Assembly (NCBI RefSeq): GCF_002954685.1
Contig: NZ_MSCN01000001.1
Coordinates: 1,878,429-1,942,428, forward strand
Length of the DNA stretch: 64,000 nucleotides
Reading direction: 5' to 3'
Source: Polaribacter porphyrae
Lineage (GTDB): Bacteria; Bacteroidota; Bacteroidia; Flavobacteriales; Flavobacteriaceae
In this document: one piece after another, positions 46,819 through 55,268 of the stretch
How positions within the stretch are numbered: the first letter of the stretch is position 1
Layout of the letters: every line of letters starts with the position of its first letter
Position numbers and translations under genes: made by a program
The notes under the pieces: generated by a model
What the model was told of the DNA's origin: nothing
The model's input: the letters and a program-made list of their open reading frames with translations, nothing else
Databases searched by the model: none

Positions 46819-47265
46819 ATGAAAAAAATTCTTTTTACAATTGGTTTATCACTTACAACATTACTTTCAGCGAACGCTCAAGACATTTCTGATAATGCCA
46901 TTGGTTTACGTTTTGGAGGTGGAAATGGAGTTGGTGGTGAAATTTCTTACCAAAAAGCATTAGGAAGCAACAATCGTTTAGAAATTGATTTGGGTTTAGC
47001 CAATGAATTTACCAACTTTAAAGCTACAGGTTTGTATCAATGGGTTTGGAATTTAGAAGAAAAATTTAATTGGTATACAGGTTTTGGTGGTGGAATTGTT
47101 TCCGCAAACGGAACAGGCATATATGGAGCAGGTGTTATTGGTATTGAGTATAATTTTAATGCACCAGTTTTAATTTCTATAGATTATAGACCAGAAATTG
47201 GTATTGCAGGTGGTTTAGATGGTTTAAATTCTGATGTTGCTTTATCTGTTAGATATCAGTTTTAA
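46819..47265 (+). CDS. Small outer-membrane beta-barrel-like protein
   Basis: The 148-residue protein has a signal peptide (ending SANAQ) and alternating strands rich in Gly and aromatic residues (IGLRFGGGNGVGGEISYQKALG, LEIDLGLANEF, YTGFGGGIVSANG, VALSVRYQF) with a C-terminal Phe, all as in small eight-stranded barrels. No named family is certain. A terminator follows that also covers the end of the convergent TfoX-like gene. Confidence 0.72.
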   Translation: MKKILFTIGLSLTTLLSANAQDISDNAIGLRFGGGNGVGGEISYQKALGSNNRLEIDLGLANEFTNFKATGLYQWVWNLEEKFNWYTGFGGGIVSANGTGIYGAGVIGIEYNFNAPVLISIDYRPEIGIAGGLDGLNSDVALSVRYQF

Positions 47266-47283
47266 AAAAACTTTTACAAATAC

Positions 47284-47320
47284 AAAATCCTCTAAATTAT
47301 TTTTTAGAGGATTTTCTTTT
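47284..47320 (+). terminator. Strong, probably bidirectional terminator
   Basis: A perfect 13-bp stem (47284-47296 with 47303-47315) around a 6-nt loop, with T-runs on the plus side and A-runs that serve the reverse strand. It lies between two convergent genes and overlaps the last codons of the TfoX-like gene. Confidence 0.85.
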
Positions 47321-47653
47321 TTTACTAGATTTTGCAAGTGGATTAAAGTCTAATGCCAATTGCAACCAATAATACAAATCCACATCTAAATCGATAGCTT
47401 CATCTGTTAAAAACACAAAGCCTTTCATAGGTTTTCCTGTAAAATTCATTTCTTTACAACCTTCTTTCAAAAGAGACATTTCATAAATATTTGGGTTGAT
47501 ACGTGCCATGATTTCATCTTTATTTACACCCACGTACATTTTATCATCTACCATAAATAATAAACCACCCATCATTTTTTTTGCGATAAACTGCACATTT
47601 TTTTCATTTAAAAATTGTGAAACTCTATCTGCTAAATATTGACTATAAGGCAT
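47297..47653 (-). CDS. TfoX/Sxy N-terminal-domain protein
   Basis: The 118-residue protein matches the TfoX N-terminal domain: FIAKKMMGGLLFMVDDKMYVGVNKDEIMARINP, then MNFTGKPMKGFVFLTDEAIDLDVDLYYWLQLALDF. It lacks the C-terminal helix-hairpin-helix half of TfoX/Sxy, the competence regulator of gamma-proteobacteria. Single-domain forms like this are common in Bacteroidota and their role is unknown. A basic tail (KSSKKRKSSKK) ends the protein. Confidence 0.85.
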   Translation of the reverse strand: MPYSQYLADRVSQFLNEKNVQFIAKKMMGGLLFMVDDKMYVGVNKDEIMARINPNIYEMSLLKEGCKEMNFTGKPMKGFVFLTDEAIDLDVDLYYWLQLALDFNPLAKSSKKRKSSKK

Positions 47654-47660
47654 TTTAGGT

Positions 47661-48179
47661 TTATTTTTTAGGCGGATATTTCTCTAAAATCTTTTTGATA
47701 ACTTCTTGAAAATGCAATTCTTTTTCTTCGGGTTTTCTTTTCTCTTTTATTTTTGAATTTAAAATTCCTTCCCAAATAACTTTATCGGTTTTAGAATTTA
47801 CAAACTCAATAATTAACTCTTCATTTAGCTTTTTGCCTCCAATTGGTATTCCTCCAGAAATGCCAAAACCTCCATTATTTCCTCCAGAACCAATTCCTAT
47901 TCCAATAGTATTGTTGTTTAGATTTTCAGATATTTTAGAAATCATATTAACGTAAAAATCAGGATTTTCAGCAGTAGCAAAACCTAGTTGTTGTAACTCA
48001 AAATCGATGGCTTTTGTAACTCTTTTTTTATCTTAATCGTTTAATCCTTCTCCAACATCTTCATAAAAAAGATACGTTTTAAAATCAGAAAAATTGATTT
48101 TAGAATCGTAATCTGTCATCACTTTAGAGGTTCCACAACCTATTAAAATCAATAAGAATATGTATTTACTAAACTTCAA
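47661..48179 (-). pseudogene. DUF4136-type lipoprotein gene with an in-frame stop
   Basis: One frame from a TTG at 48177-48179 to the TAA at 47661 reads as a DUF4136 lipoprotein: lipobox LIGC, then SKVMTDYDSKINFSDFKTYLFYEDVGEGLND, an in-frame TAA at 48033-48035, then DKKRVTKAIDFELQQLGF, NPDFYVNMISKI and the closing EVIKKILEKYPPK. Only the nonsense codon breaks an otherwise normal gene. The start is also not an ATG. A stand-alone start at 47945 would give a 94-residue tail only. It could be a sequencing error, but the window shows a pseudogene. It lies 5 bp after the M28 lipoprotein gene. Confidence 0.8.
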
Positions 48180-48184
48180 TATTT

Positions 48185-49222
48185 TTACTTTTTACGTTCT
48201 TTAATTACCACTCTAGTAGGTGTATCTATACCATCAATAATACTTTTTGTTCCTTTAGCAACTGCTTGAATAGTTTGTGTAATAATCGTCATGTTTAAAG
48301 TTTCAGCCTCATCAGAAACTTTATGATAGTCTTTATCTACATCTATTGCAGTTGTAGAAAATGTATGAGAAGGCACTCCTAAACGTGCCAAAGATGCATT
48401 ATCAGATCTAAAAAATAAATTAAAATTTTTATATGGATCAGGAAACAACTGATACCCAGAACCTTTTAAATTTTGTTGAACAATCTTACCAAAATCTGAA
48501 CGTTCAAAACCAGTTAACCAAGCTGTATTTGGTCCAAAACTTGGAATTTTACCAATCATTTCTAAATTTATACCAGCTACAAATTTATTAGCGTCTATAC
48601 CTTTTCCAAAATGAGTTGAGCCTATCAAACCCATTTCTTCAGCAGTAAAAGCAACAAAAACAATGGTTCTTTCATTTCCTACTTTTTTAAAGTATTCTGC
48701 TAATGCTAACACACCAGTTACTCCAGAAGCATCATCATTTGCACCATTATAAATTAGGTCTCCACTCCCACTCTTTTTCATTCCTAAATGATCATAATGT
48801 GCAGAAATAATTACATACTCCTCTTTCTTACTTTTACCCTCTAAAACACCAATAATATTGGCACTAGTAATTTCTTCTTTACTTCTTCTTGGTGTAAAAT
48901 TAAAGGTTTGTCTGTAAGAATCTAAACCTTCAAAAGTGGTTAAACCTATTCTTTTAAATTCATTTTCAATATACTTTGCAGCCTTTTCTATACCTTCTGT
49001 ACCACTTTTTCTACCTTGCATTTCATCAGAAGCAAGTGTATATAAATGTTTTCTTACGGATGCAGAATCTATAAAAAAAGAAGGTTTTTCCTTTTTTGTT
49101 TTACTTGGTTTCACATAAGTAACCCCATCAACACCATCTTTACCTTTATTGCCTTTTTGAGTTACTTTACAACTCGTTAATACAAATACAAATATGAATA
49201 CAGTATAAATTATTTTTCTCAT
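48185..49222 (-). CDS. M28-family metallopeptidase, lipoprotein
   Basis: The 345-residue protein has a signal peptide and lipobox LTSC (Cys18), a Lys-rich linker and an M28 domain: MQGRKSGTEGIEKAAKYIENEF, SAHYDHLG (zinc ligand His), NGANDDASGVTGVLALAEYF (bridging Asp), FTAEEMGLIGS (catalytic Glu and ligand Glu) and PSHTFSTTAIDVDKDYHKVSD. It probably acts as an aminopeptidase at the outer membrane. It is not a close paralogue of the M28 at 45793. Confidence 0.9.
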   Translation of the reverse strand: MRKIIYTVFIFVFVLTSCKVTQKGNKGKDGVDGVTYVKPSKTKKEKPSFFIDSASVRKHLYTLASDEMQGRKSGTEGIEKAAKYIENEFKRIGLTTFEGLDSYRQTFNFTPRRSKEEITSANIIGVLEGKSKKEEYVIISAHYDHLGMKKSGSGDLIYNGANDDASGVTGVLALAEYFKKVGNERTIVFVAFTAEEMGLIGSTHFGKGIDANKFVAGINLEMIGKIPSFGPNTAWLTGFERSDFGKIVQQNLKGSGYQLFPDPYKNFNLFFRSDNASLARLGVPSHTFSTTAIDVDKDYHKVSDEAETLNMTIITQTIQAVAKGTKSIIDGIDTPTRVVIKERKK

Positions 49223-49253
49223 AATTTTAATAATATTTAAAGGATAAATATAG

Positions 49254-49261
49254 CAAATATA
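49254..49261 (-). promoter_or_regulatory. Candidate -7 box of the M28 lipoprotein gene
   Basis: On the reverse strand the bases read TATATTTG, a full TAnnTTTG match, 31 bp before the start. It is 6 bp from the forward box of kdsA, so both promoters share this region. Confidence 0.4.
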
Positions 49262-49267
49262 ATTCCG

Positions 49268-49275
49268 TATTTTTG
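49268..49275 (+). promoter_or_regulatory. Candidate -7 box of kdsA
   Basis: TATTTTTG matches TAnnTTTG and lies 15 bp before ATG 49291. This supports 49291 over the upstream in-frame start at 49273, which would lie inside the box. Confidence 0.45.
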
Positions 49276-49290
49276 TTTAAAATTTTACAA

Positions 49291-50109
49291 ATGGTATTAT
49301 CAGAAATTCCGAATATAAAACACACCCATGCTAATAATTTCTTTTTGCTTTGTGGACCTTGTGCAATTGAAGGTGAGGAAATGACTTTACGTATTGCAGA
49401 AAAAGTAATTACAATTACTGATAAACTAGAAATTCCATACATTTTTAAGGGCAGTTTTAAAAAGGCTAACAGAAGTAGAATTGATAGTTTTACTGGAATT
49501 GGAGATGAAAAAGCATTAAAAATTTTACGCAAGGTTTCAGAAACTTTTAATGTACCTACTGTTACAGATATTCATGAAGTTACTGATGCTGCAAAAGCTG
49601 CTGAATATGTAGATGTTTTGCAAATTCCTGCATTTTTAGTGCGTCAAACAGATTTAGTAGTTGCAGCTGCAAAAACAGGAAAAGTAGTCAACTTAAAAAA
49701 GGGGCAATTTATGAGTCCTGCAGCTATGAAACACGCTGTACAAAAAGTAAAAGATGCTGGATCTAATAAAGCTTGGATAACAGATAGAGGTACTATGTTT
49801 GGCTATCAAGACATGGTTGTAGATTTTAGAGGGATTCCTGAAATGCGTGAATTTGCCCCAACTGTATTAGATGTTACGCATTCGTTACAGCAGCCAAATC
49901 AAACTGCTGGAGTTACTGGTGGAAGACCTGAAATGATTGAAACTATTGCTAGAGCTGGAGTTGTAAACAATGTTGATGGCTTATTTATTGAAACTCATTT
50001 TGACCCAGCAAATGCAAAATCTGATGGAGCAAATATGTTACATCTAGATAATTTAGAGCAACTACTCACAAATTTAGTCGCGATTCGTAAAACTATTAAT
50101 AGTCTTTAA
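49291..50109 (+). CDS. kdsA: 3-deoxy-8-phosphooctulonate synthase
   Basis: The 272-residue enzyme condenses phosphoenolpyruvate with arabinose-5-phosphate to give KDO-8-phosphate for lipid A-core synthesis. Family motifs are present: LLCGPCAIEGEEMTLRIAEK, FKGSFKKANRSRIDSFTGIG, TDIHEVTDAAKAAEYVDVLQIPAFLVRQTDL, VNLKKGQFMSP, RGTMFGYQDMVVDFRGIPEM, DVTHSLQQPNQTAGVTGG and GLFIETHFDPANAKSDG. Length is normal. It stands alone, divergent from the M28 lipoprotein gene. Confidence 0.97.
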   Translation: MVLSEIPNIKHTHANNFFLLCGPCAIEGEEMTLRIAEKVITITDKLEIPYIFKGSFKKANRSRIDSFTGIGDEKALKILRKVSETFNVPTVTDIHEVTDAAKAAEYVDVLQIPAFLVRQTDLVVAAAKTGKVVNLKKGQFMSPAAMKHAVQKVKDAGSNKAWITDRGTMFGYQDMVVDFRGIPEMREFAPTVLDVTHSLQQPNQTAGVTGGRPEMIETIARAGVVNNVDGLFIETHFDPANAKSDGANMLHLDNLEQLLTNLVAIRKTINSL

Positions 50110-50148
50110 TCACAATTTTTAGGCATAATAGTTGTTTTATACTTTAAC

Positions 50149-51111
50149 ATGAAACAATTATTAATCATTCTACTATTTATCAGCACAAACTTAAATGCTC
50201 AAAAATTCGCAAAAGTTGATGAATTAGTAAGAAATTATCCTCGTTTTTCTAAAGTAGAAGCTCTTGCAAAAAAGATTGAAAAAGATTTTACCAAAGATAT
50301 AGATAAGGCAAGGGCTACTTTTTTTTGGTTGACTCAAAATATACGCTATAATTTAAAAGAACTCTACAACCCAAGAAAAAAAAGAAGCTATCGTTTTAAG
50401 TTTTCTTCTGAAGAAGACCGATTGCAAAAAATTCAAGCTATAAAAGATCAATTTGTAGCTAAAGCGTTTAGAACAAAAATGGGTGTTTGTGAAGAATATG
50501 CGCAAGCTTTTAAAAAAGTATGTGATTTGTTAGGTATAGAAGCTGCTGTTTTAAAAGGTAATGTTAGAAACGAAGCCAGAGAAATCGGAACTATTTCTAG
50601 AGGTACAAACCATGCTTGGAATGCAGTAAAAATTAATGAGAAGTGGTTAATTTTAGATGCAACTTGGGCAGCAGGTTATGAATATAATGGCAAATGGATT
50701 CGCAGATTTAATGGCTACTTTTTTGATATTCCAAAAGATAAAATGTTTAAAACTCACTATCCAAAAGATAAATTATGGGTATTGCGATTTGGCAGAATGA
50801 GTTTAGAAGAATTTTACAATCAACCAATTTATACCAATACTTTTTTAGGCTTACAAACTGAATTGTTATTACCTAAAAAAGGAACTATAAGTTTAAAATC
50901 ATCAGAAAACATACTATTGAAATTTAAAAATTTAGATTCTAATGCTATAATTTTCTATGCAATGTCTGGTAATAAATATGCCCAAAAACCATTAATAACT
51001 ACTGCTAATAAAATATCTACAATATCAATAAAAAATCCTAAAAGAAATGCTGATTTGGTATTATATATCAATCAAAAAGATGCTTTACATTTTAAAGTTA
51101 GAGTGAGATAA
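50149..51111 (+). CDS. Exported transglutaminase-like protein
   Basis: The 320-residue protein has a signal peptide (ending NLNAQ) and a transglutaminase-like domain: ARATFFWLTQNIRYN, the catalytic Cys in RTKMGVCEEYAQAF, the His in GTNHAWNAVKI and the Asp in LILDATWAAGY. A beta-rich C-terminal region of about 110 residues follows. In bacteria such domains are mostly cysteine peptidases acting in the periplasm. It is 39 bp after kdsA and convergent with the DUF1801 gene (stops adjacent). Confidence 0.88.
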   Translation: MKQLLIILLFISTNLNAQKFAKVDELVRNYPRFSKVEALAKKIEKDFTKDIDKARATFFWLTQNIRYNLKELYNPRKKRSYRFKFSSEEDRLQKIQAIKDQFVAKAFRTKMGVCEEYAQAFKKVCDLLGIEAAVLKGNVRNEAREIGTISRGTNHAWNAVKINEKWLILDATWAAGYEYNGKWIRRFNGYFFDIPKDKMFKTHYPKDKLWVLRFGRMSLEEFYNQPIYTNTFLGLQTELLLPKKGTISLKSSENILLKFKNLDSNAIIFYAMSGNKYAQKPLITTANKISTISIKNPKRNADLVLYINQKDALHFKVRVR

Positions 51112-51483
51112 TTAACTTTTCTTGTAAAACCCTTTGTCTTTTAATCGATGTGCCTCTTCTAAAACCGTTAATAAAACCAACTCATTAATATCTTCTAATT
51201 GATAATAACGTAAAGATTTCACCACTTTTCTATTTTCTGAAATTAAGAATTCGTTGTATTTGGTTAAATGAGCTGATACCCAAAAAGCAACATCTACATA
51301 ACCTTTCTTTTTTGATGGGTTTAGATAACAAAATGGTTTATCATCCAAATAATAAAAAGGAATTTTCCATTTAAACTGTAAATCAGCTTTAGGAAAAGTG
51401 CCTTCTATTAAAATTTGCAAATGCAACAAAATAGATTTGAAAGGTTCTGGTTGATTTAATATATATGCTTCAGCAGGTTTCAT
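51112..51483 (-). CDS. DUF1801/YdhG-type protein
   Basis: The 123-residue cytosolic protein has the DUF1801 pattern: MKPAEAYILNQPEPFKSILLHLQILIEGTFPKADLQFKWKIPFYYLDDKPFCYLNP, then VDVAFWVSAHL and a C-terminal helix region. The fold is related to frataxin/YjbR; the function is unknown. It is a single gene between two convergent or divergent neighbours. Confidence 0.8.
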   Translation of the reverse strand: MKPAEAYILNQPEPFKSILLHLQILIEGTFPKADLQFKWKIPFYYLDDKPFCYLNPSKKKGYVDVAFWVSAHLTKYNEFLISENRKVVKSLRYYQLEDINELVLLTVLEEAHRLKDKGFYKKS

Positions 51484-51514
51484 TTTTTGTATATTAGCGA
51501 AAGTTATAAAATTT

Positions 51515-52075
51515 ATGCATAAACACGATAATTTGGAGGTTAATTTTTCTTTAAAAGGAAATGCAAGTATTCAAATAGGGATCTATTTTTTATTGGCTGC
51601 ATATTTAATTAAAACTTTTTTAGAAGGTTTTTTAATTGATGATAATGCTGCAGGAATGTTATCAGCAGAAATCATAGAAATATTAATAATAGTCATTACT
51701 TTTTTCACTTTTTTGTTGTCTGGATTAGCCCTCTATTTTAAAGGAAAAAGAAATGCTAAAAAACTTGACTACAAACTCTTTAACTCAAAAACCAAAAAGA
51801 ATTTCTGGTTGCTTATTTTAAGTTTTATCGGAATTTTTTTATTGCTTATTTTATTAATGAATTTAGGCTTTATAGATTTTATTACACCCACATTTTTACT
51901 TTTATATGGTTTATTGATTTTTTTAAATAAAAATAAAAAAAGAAGAGGCTTACTTATCTTATCTGGTATTACTGTTTTATTAGGTGTTTTATGTATTTTT
52001 ATTCCTAGTTATTGGCACTCATCTTTATTTATTTTAGGACTTGCACATATTACTTATGGTTTTGTAGTTAGGTAA
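51515..52075 (+). CDS. Membrane protein of unknown function
   Basis: The 186-residue protein has about five membrane helices after a short polar N-terminus (MHKHDNLEVNFSLKGNASIQIGIY). No domain is recognised. It has the same overall form as the next gene product (short polar start, paired helices, a final FILGLAHITYGFVVR), which hints at a distant relation: both end in a G-x-x-H-I-x-Y-G motif (GLAHITYG here, GFMHIIYG in the next). Confidence 0.65.
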   Translation: MHKHDNLEVNFSLKGNASIQIGIYFLLAAYLIKTFLEGFLIDDNAAGMLSAEIIEILIIVITFFTFLLSGLALYFKGKRNAKKLDYKLFNSKTKKNFWLLILSFIGIFLLLILLMNLGFIDFITPTFLLLYGLLIFLNKNKKRRGLLILSGITVLLGVLCIFIPSYWHSSLFILGLAHITYGFVVR

Positions 52076-52182
52076 AACTCACAAATACATTCTTCTTTAT
52101 ATTGATATATTGAGATTTCTCAAAAATTCAATTTTAATTAGATTTTTAATTTTTTTGTTGCTGATGTAAAAAATATTCATTT

Positions 52183-52199
52183 ACTTTGTATTTCAAAGT
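52183..52199 (+). promoter_or_regulatory. 17-bp palindrome, copy 1 (candidate operator)
   Basis: ACTTTGTATTTCAAAGT, arms ACTTTG/CAAAGT around TATTT, 9 bp before the start at 52209. An identical 17-mer lies 17 bp before the start at 53197. The match extends to CTTTAAA on the right with one change. Confidence 0.65.
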
Positions 52200-52208
52200 T
52201 CTTTAAAA

Positions 52209-52817
52209 ATGAGTTCAGAAGATTATTTAAAAGACATATCAGAAATTAAAACGTTAATGAGTAAATCATCAAGATTTATATCATTAAGTGGTTTGTCTGG
52301 CATTTTAGCAGGCATTTATGCTTTAATTGGAGCAGGATATGCATATTGGCTTGTGAGTAATAGTGGTAGAGATTATCTAATTTTAGAAGGAAAAACCTTT
52401 AAATTAGTTATTTTAACTTTATTAATTGTAGGTCTTTTTAGTATAGGAACTGCTATTTTTTTAACCACAAAAAAAGCAAAAAAGAACGAAGAAAAGATAT
52501 GGGATGCTCTAACTAAAAGGCTTTTAACAAGTTTTATAGTTCCTCTTTTAGCTGGTGGAATTTATATTATCATCATACTAAAACAACAGAGATATGGACA
52601 AACAGGAGCATTAATGTTACTATTTTATGGCTTGGCTTTACTAAATGCATCGAAATATACTTTAGGTGATATTAAATATTTAGGCTACACCCAAATTGTT
52701 TTAGGCTTACTTTGTGCCGTTTTTCCTGGTTATGGATTTTGGTTCTGGGTAGTTGGTTTTGGGTTTATGCATATTATTTACGGAGCTGCTATGTACTATA
52801 AATATGATAGAAATTAG
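52209..52817 (+). CDS. Membrane protein of unknown function, ahead of a winged-helix regulator
   Basis: The 202-residue protein has a short soluble N-terminus (SSEDYLKDISEIKTLMSKSS) and about five or six membrane helices, ending GFGFMHIIYGAAMYYKYDRN. No domain is recognised. It is 29 bp ahead of the winged-helix regulator and preceded by the first 17-bp palindrome, so it is probably controlled by that regulator. Confidence 0.7.
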   Translation: MSSEDYLKDISEIKTLMSKSSRFISLSGLSGILAGIYALIGAGYAYWLVSNSGRDYLILEGKTFKLVILTLLIVGLFSIGTAIFLTTKKAKKNEEKIWDALTKRLLTSFIVPLLAGGIYIIIILKQQRYGQTGALMLLFYGLALLNASKYTLGDIKYLGYTQIVLGLLCAVFPGYGFWFWVVGFGFMHIIYGAAMYYKYDRN

Positions 52818-52846
52818 ATGTAAATTCGTAACTTAAAAAGAAGTTT

Positions 52847-53143
52847 TTGAAAAACATCATCCTAAATATAAATAAAGCTTTTGATCATAGAATTAGACTG
52901 GGAATTATGTCTGTTTTAATGGTTAATGAGTATGCAGATTTTAATACTTTAAAAGAATTATTAGGTGCTACTGATGGCAATTTAGCAAGCCATACAAAAG
53001 CTTTGGAAAAAGTTGAATTTATTAGAGTAGAAAAACAATTTATTGGTAGAAAACCTAACACAAAATATATTGCAACTGATTTGGGGAAGCAAGAATTTAA
53101 AAAGCATATTGATGCACTTGAAAAATTAATTAAAAACAAATAG
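52847..53143 (+). CDS. Winged-helix transcriptional regulator (ArsR/MarR-like)
   Basis: The 98-residue protein is a single winged-helix domain: NKAFDHRIRLGIMSVLMVNEYADFNTLKELLGATDGNLASHTKALEKVEFIRVEKQFIGRKPNTKYIATDLGKQEFKKH shows helix-turn-helix and wing, as in the winged-helix family whose members sit beside DUF4173-like membrane proteins. It starts with TTG at 52847; no ATG gives a complete first helix. It lies between the two genes that carry identical palindromes near their starts, so autoregulation and control of the set are likely. Confidence 0.85.
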   Translation: MKNIILNINKAFDHRIRLGIMSVLMVNEYADFNTLKELLGATDGNLASHTKALEKVEFIRVEKQFIGRKPNTKYIATDLGKQEFKKHIDALEKLIKNK

Positions 53144-53162
53144 TATATTTTTTTAATCTTAA

Positions 53163-53179
53163 ACTTTGTATTTCAAAGT
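53163..53179 (+). promoter_or_regulatory. 17-bp palindrome, copy 2 (candidate operator)
   Basis: ACTTTGTATTTCAAAGT again, identical to 52183-52199, placed 17 bp before ATG 53197 and just after the regulator gene. Confidence 0.65.
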
Positions 53180-53196
53180 ACTTTAAATATTTTAAA

Positions 53197-54585
53197 ATGA
53201 AAAATTTAATTTTATTGACTAGTGCAATTCTATTTAGCACTCTTTTTTATAGACAGGGTATTGGTTTAAATTTATCTTTATTTACACTACTTACTATTAT
53301 AGTTTTAGTTATAAATAATAAAACTATAATAAAAACAAAAATTTATATTATTAAGATTTTTGCTTACTTTATAACAGGAGTAGTTGTATTTCTTTACAAA
53401 TCAGATTTAACAATTATAGCTAACATTATTGCATTTTTTACATTAATTGGAAGCATTTCTGAACTCAAATCATCCATTTATATAAAATTTATGAATGGAA
53501 TTTACACCACAATTGTTGCTGCATTCTCCTTGTATTTTGATAAACAAACAACTGAAATTCAAACTGTAAAAAAAAATAAAATAAATTATGTTTATTGGTT
53601 GAAAATTATTGGAATTCCAGCTCTATTTTTAATCATTTTTATCAGCTTATATAGAAATGGAAACCCAAAATTTAACGAATTGATTTTAAAGATTGATTTT
53701 AGTTTCATCAATCTACAATGGATTCTTTTTACAGGTTTAGGCTACTATTTATTTTATAACATTACAAATCCCATAACTATTGATCCTGCAACTTCTTTGG
53801 ACTTGAATACTGGTAATTATCTGAATAAAAACGAAATAAAACATTTATCTCCAAAAAAAATAAAAGAAGAAAACAAATTAGGGATTGTGCTTTTGTATCT
53901 ATTGAATGCACTCATCATTCTGTTTTTAATTACTGATGTTTTGTACTTATCAGAATTATATCAAATGACTGCTCCAGAATTATCCAAACAAGTGCATACA
54001 GGAGTTAACGCTTTGATATTTTCAAATCTTTTGGCTATTGCAATTATTCTCTATTTCTTTAGAGGAAACCTTAATTTTTATGATAAAAACAAGGGTATAA
54101 AAAACGCTTCTTTTCTATGGATATTTTTAAACTTAACTGTCATCTTAATTACTGCAATTAAAAATATGGAGTACATCAATTCATTTGGCTTTACATACAA
54201 AAGAATTGGAGTTTTATTCTTTTTAATGGCGACTTCATTAGGTTTGATGTCAACATATTTTAAAGTTCAAAAAACTAAAAACTTATGGTATTTGTTTCGT
54301 AAAAACACACAAATTGCTTTTGCAGTGCTCATTTTGTCATCAACCTTAAATTGGGATAAATTCATTACCTATTACAATATCAATTATGCTGAACAACTAG
54401 ATTTAAAATATTTGATAAATCTTTCTGACAACAATACTTTTTTACTAAAAGGTTATGCTGAAAAAGGCAATCTAAATAACAATGATAAGTTTGATATTGA
54501 TGTTAGACACAATAACTACATTCGAAAATTAAGAGATAATTCTTGGCAAGAAATGGTTTTTGATAACGTAAAAATTACAGAATGA
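53197..54585 (+). CDS. DUF4173/DUF4153-type membrane protein
   Basis: The 462-residue protein has about ten or more membrane helices and the features of the DUF4153/DUF4173 group: the HTGVNALIFSNLLAIAIILYFFRGNLNFY segment and the YINSFGFTYKRIGVLFFLMATSLGL segment. A soluble C-terminal part of about 90 residues follows (NNNDKFDIDVRHNNYIRKLRDNSWQEM). Function is unknown. It follows the winged-helix regulator and overlaps the next gene by 4 bp (ATGA). Confidence 0.78.
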   Translation: MKNLILLTSAILFSTLFYRQGIGLNLSLFTLLTIIVLVINNKTIIKTKIYIIKIFAYFITGVVVFLYKSDLTIIANIIAFFTLIGSISELKSSIYIKFMNGIYTTIVAAFSLYFDKQTTEIQTVKKNKINYVYWLKIIGIPALFLIIFISLYRNGNPKFNELILKIDFSFINLQWILFTGLGYYLFYNITNPITIDPATSLDLNTGNYLNKNEIKHLSPKKIKEENKLGIVLLYLLNALIILFLITDVLYLSELYQMTAPELSKQVHTGVNALIFSNLLAIAIILYFFRGNLNFYDKNKGIKNASFLWIFLNLTVILITAIKNMEYINSFGFTYKRIGVLFFLMATSLGLMSTYFKVQKTKNLWYLFRKNTQIAFAVLILSSTLNWDKFITYYNINYAEQLDLKYLINLSDNNTFLLKGYAEKGNLNNNDKFDIDVRHNNYIRKLRDNSWQEMVFDNVKITE

Positions 54586-54989
54586 ATTCAACAAATAATA
54601 TGATGCCTATTTTGTTAAAAGCAGCATTATTTGCAACTGTGCTGTTTTGGACATTGATTTTATCTGAAAAATTTGAAAAGGGTTATTTTATAATAGCAAT
54701 TATTATCATTTCGATTATTCCAATATTTATTATTTGTTCTTTAGCAGTTTTATATACGATTCTACCATTGTTTTTATTGGAGAAAAAAGATTTGAATAGT
54801 CATGAAATGTTTCAAAAATACTTTCCTTATTATGCAATAATTATTTTTGGTATTTGTTGCTTTTTTGTTGTGAATTCTAATTTTGATGAACCAGAATTTA
54901 TGTTTGCTATTACAGTATTTTTCACATTGATGCAAAGTTGGATTTGGCTTTGCAAAACTGGAAATAAAATTGATAAAAGTAAAAAATAG
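54582..54989 (+). CDS. Small membrane protein of unknown function
   Basis: The 135-residue protein has four hydrophobic helices (MPILLKAALFATVLFWTLIL, YFIIAIIIISIIPIFIICSLAVLYTI, YYAIIIFGICCFFVV, FMFAITVFFTLMQSWIWL). It overlaps the DUF4173 gene by 4 bp, so the two are translated together and may form a complex. No domain is recognised. Confidence 0.65.
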   Translation: MNSTNNMMPILLKAALFATVLFWTLILSEKFEKGYFIIAIIIISIIPIFIICSLAVLYTILPLFLLEKKDLNSHEMFQKYFPYYAIIIFGICCFFVVNSNFDEPEFMFAITVFFTLMQSWIWLCKTGNKIDKSKK

Positions 54990-55022
54990 ATTGAGAGAGA
55001 GTTAGTTAGTAGTTGGTTGATT

Positions 55023-55062
55023 AGAGCAAAACCTCCTCTATTGTTATGAGGTTTTGCTCTTT
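55023..55062 (+). terminator. Rho-independent terminator
   Basis: A perfect 13-bp stem (55023-55035 with 55048-55060) around a 12-nt loop, followed by a short T-run. It closes the DUF4173 operon. Confidence 0.8.
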
Positions 55063-55075
55063 AAAAAAGAATAAA

Positions 55076-55255
55076 ATGTTTTTTATAACAATAATTTTAG
55101 CAATACTTATTTTAGGCATAAGTATGTTTATTTCATTCGTTTTATCTAAATTATTAATTGAATTATTAAACTTAAAAAACAGTTCAAAAGAAATAATTTA
55201 TACAATAATATTAACATCAGTTGTTTTCTCTATAATTCTATATTTTTTTAAATAA
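55076..55255 (+). CDS. 59-residue two-helix membrane protein
   Basis: The 59-residue protein is two hydrophobic helices joined by a short loop (MFFITIILAILILGISMFISFVLSKLL; EIIYTIILTSVVFSIILYFF). An upstream in-frame ATG at 55046 is rejected because it lies in the terminator hairpin of the previous operon. No function is recognised. It is 13 bp ahead of the DUF2809 gene and may be translated with it. Confidence 0.55.
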   Translation: MFFITIILAILILGISMFISFVLSKLLIELLNLKNSSKEIIYTIILTSVVFSIILYFFK

Positions 55256-55268
55256 TTTCTAATTAAAT

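Noticed and set aside
50149..51111. Transglutaminase-like protein as a lasso leader peptidase
   Set aside because: It carries a signal peptide and lies next to kdsA, about 13 kb from the cassette; lasso leader peptidases are cytosolic and linked.
55046..55075. Upstream start for the 59-residue membrane protein
   Set aside because: The ATG lies in the terminator hairpin of the preceding operon, and the added residues are the reverse arm of that stem.
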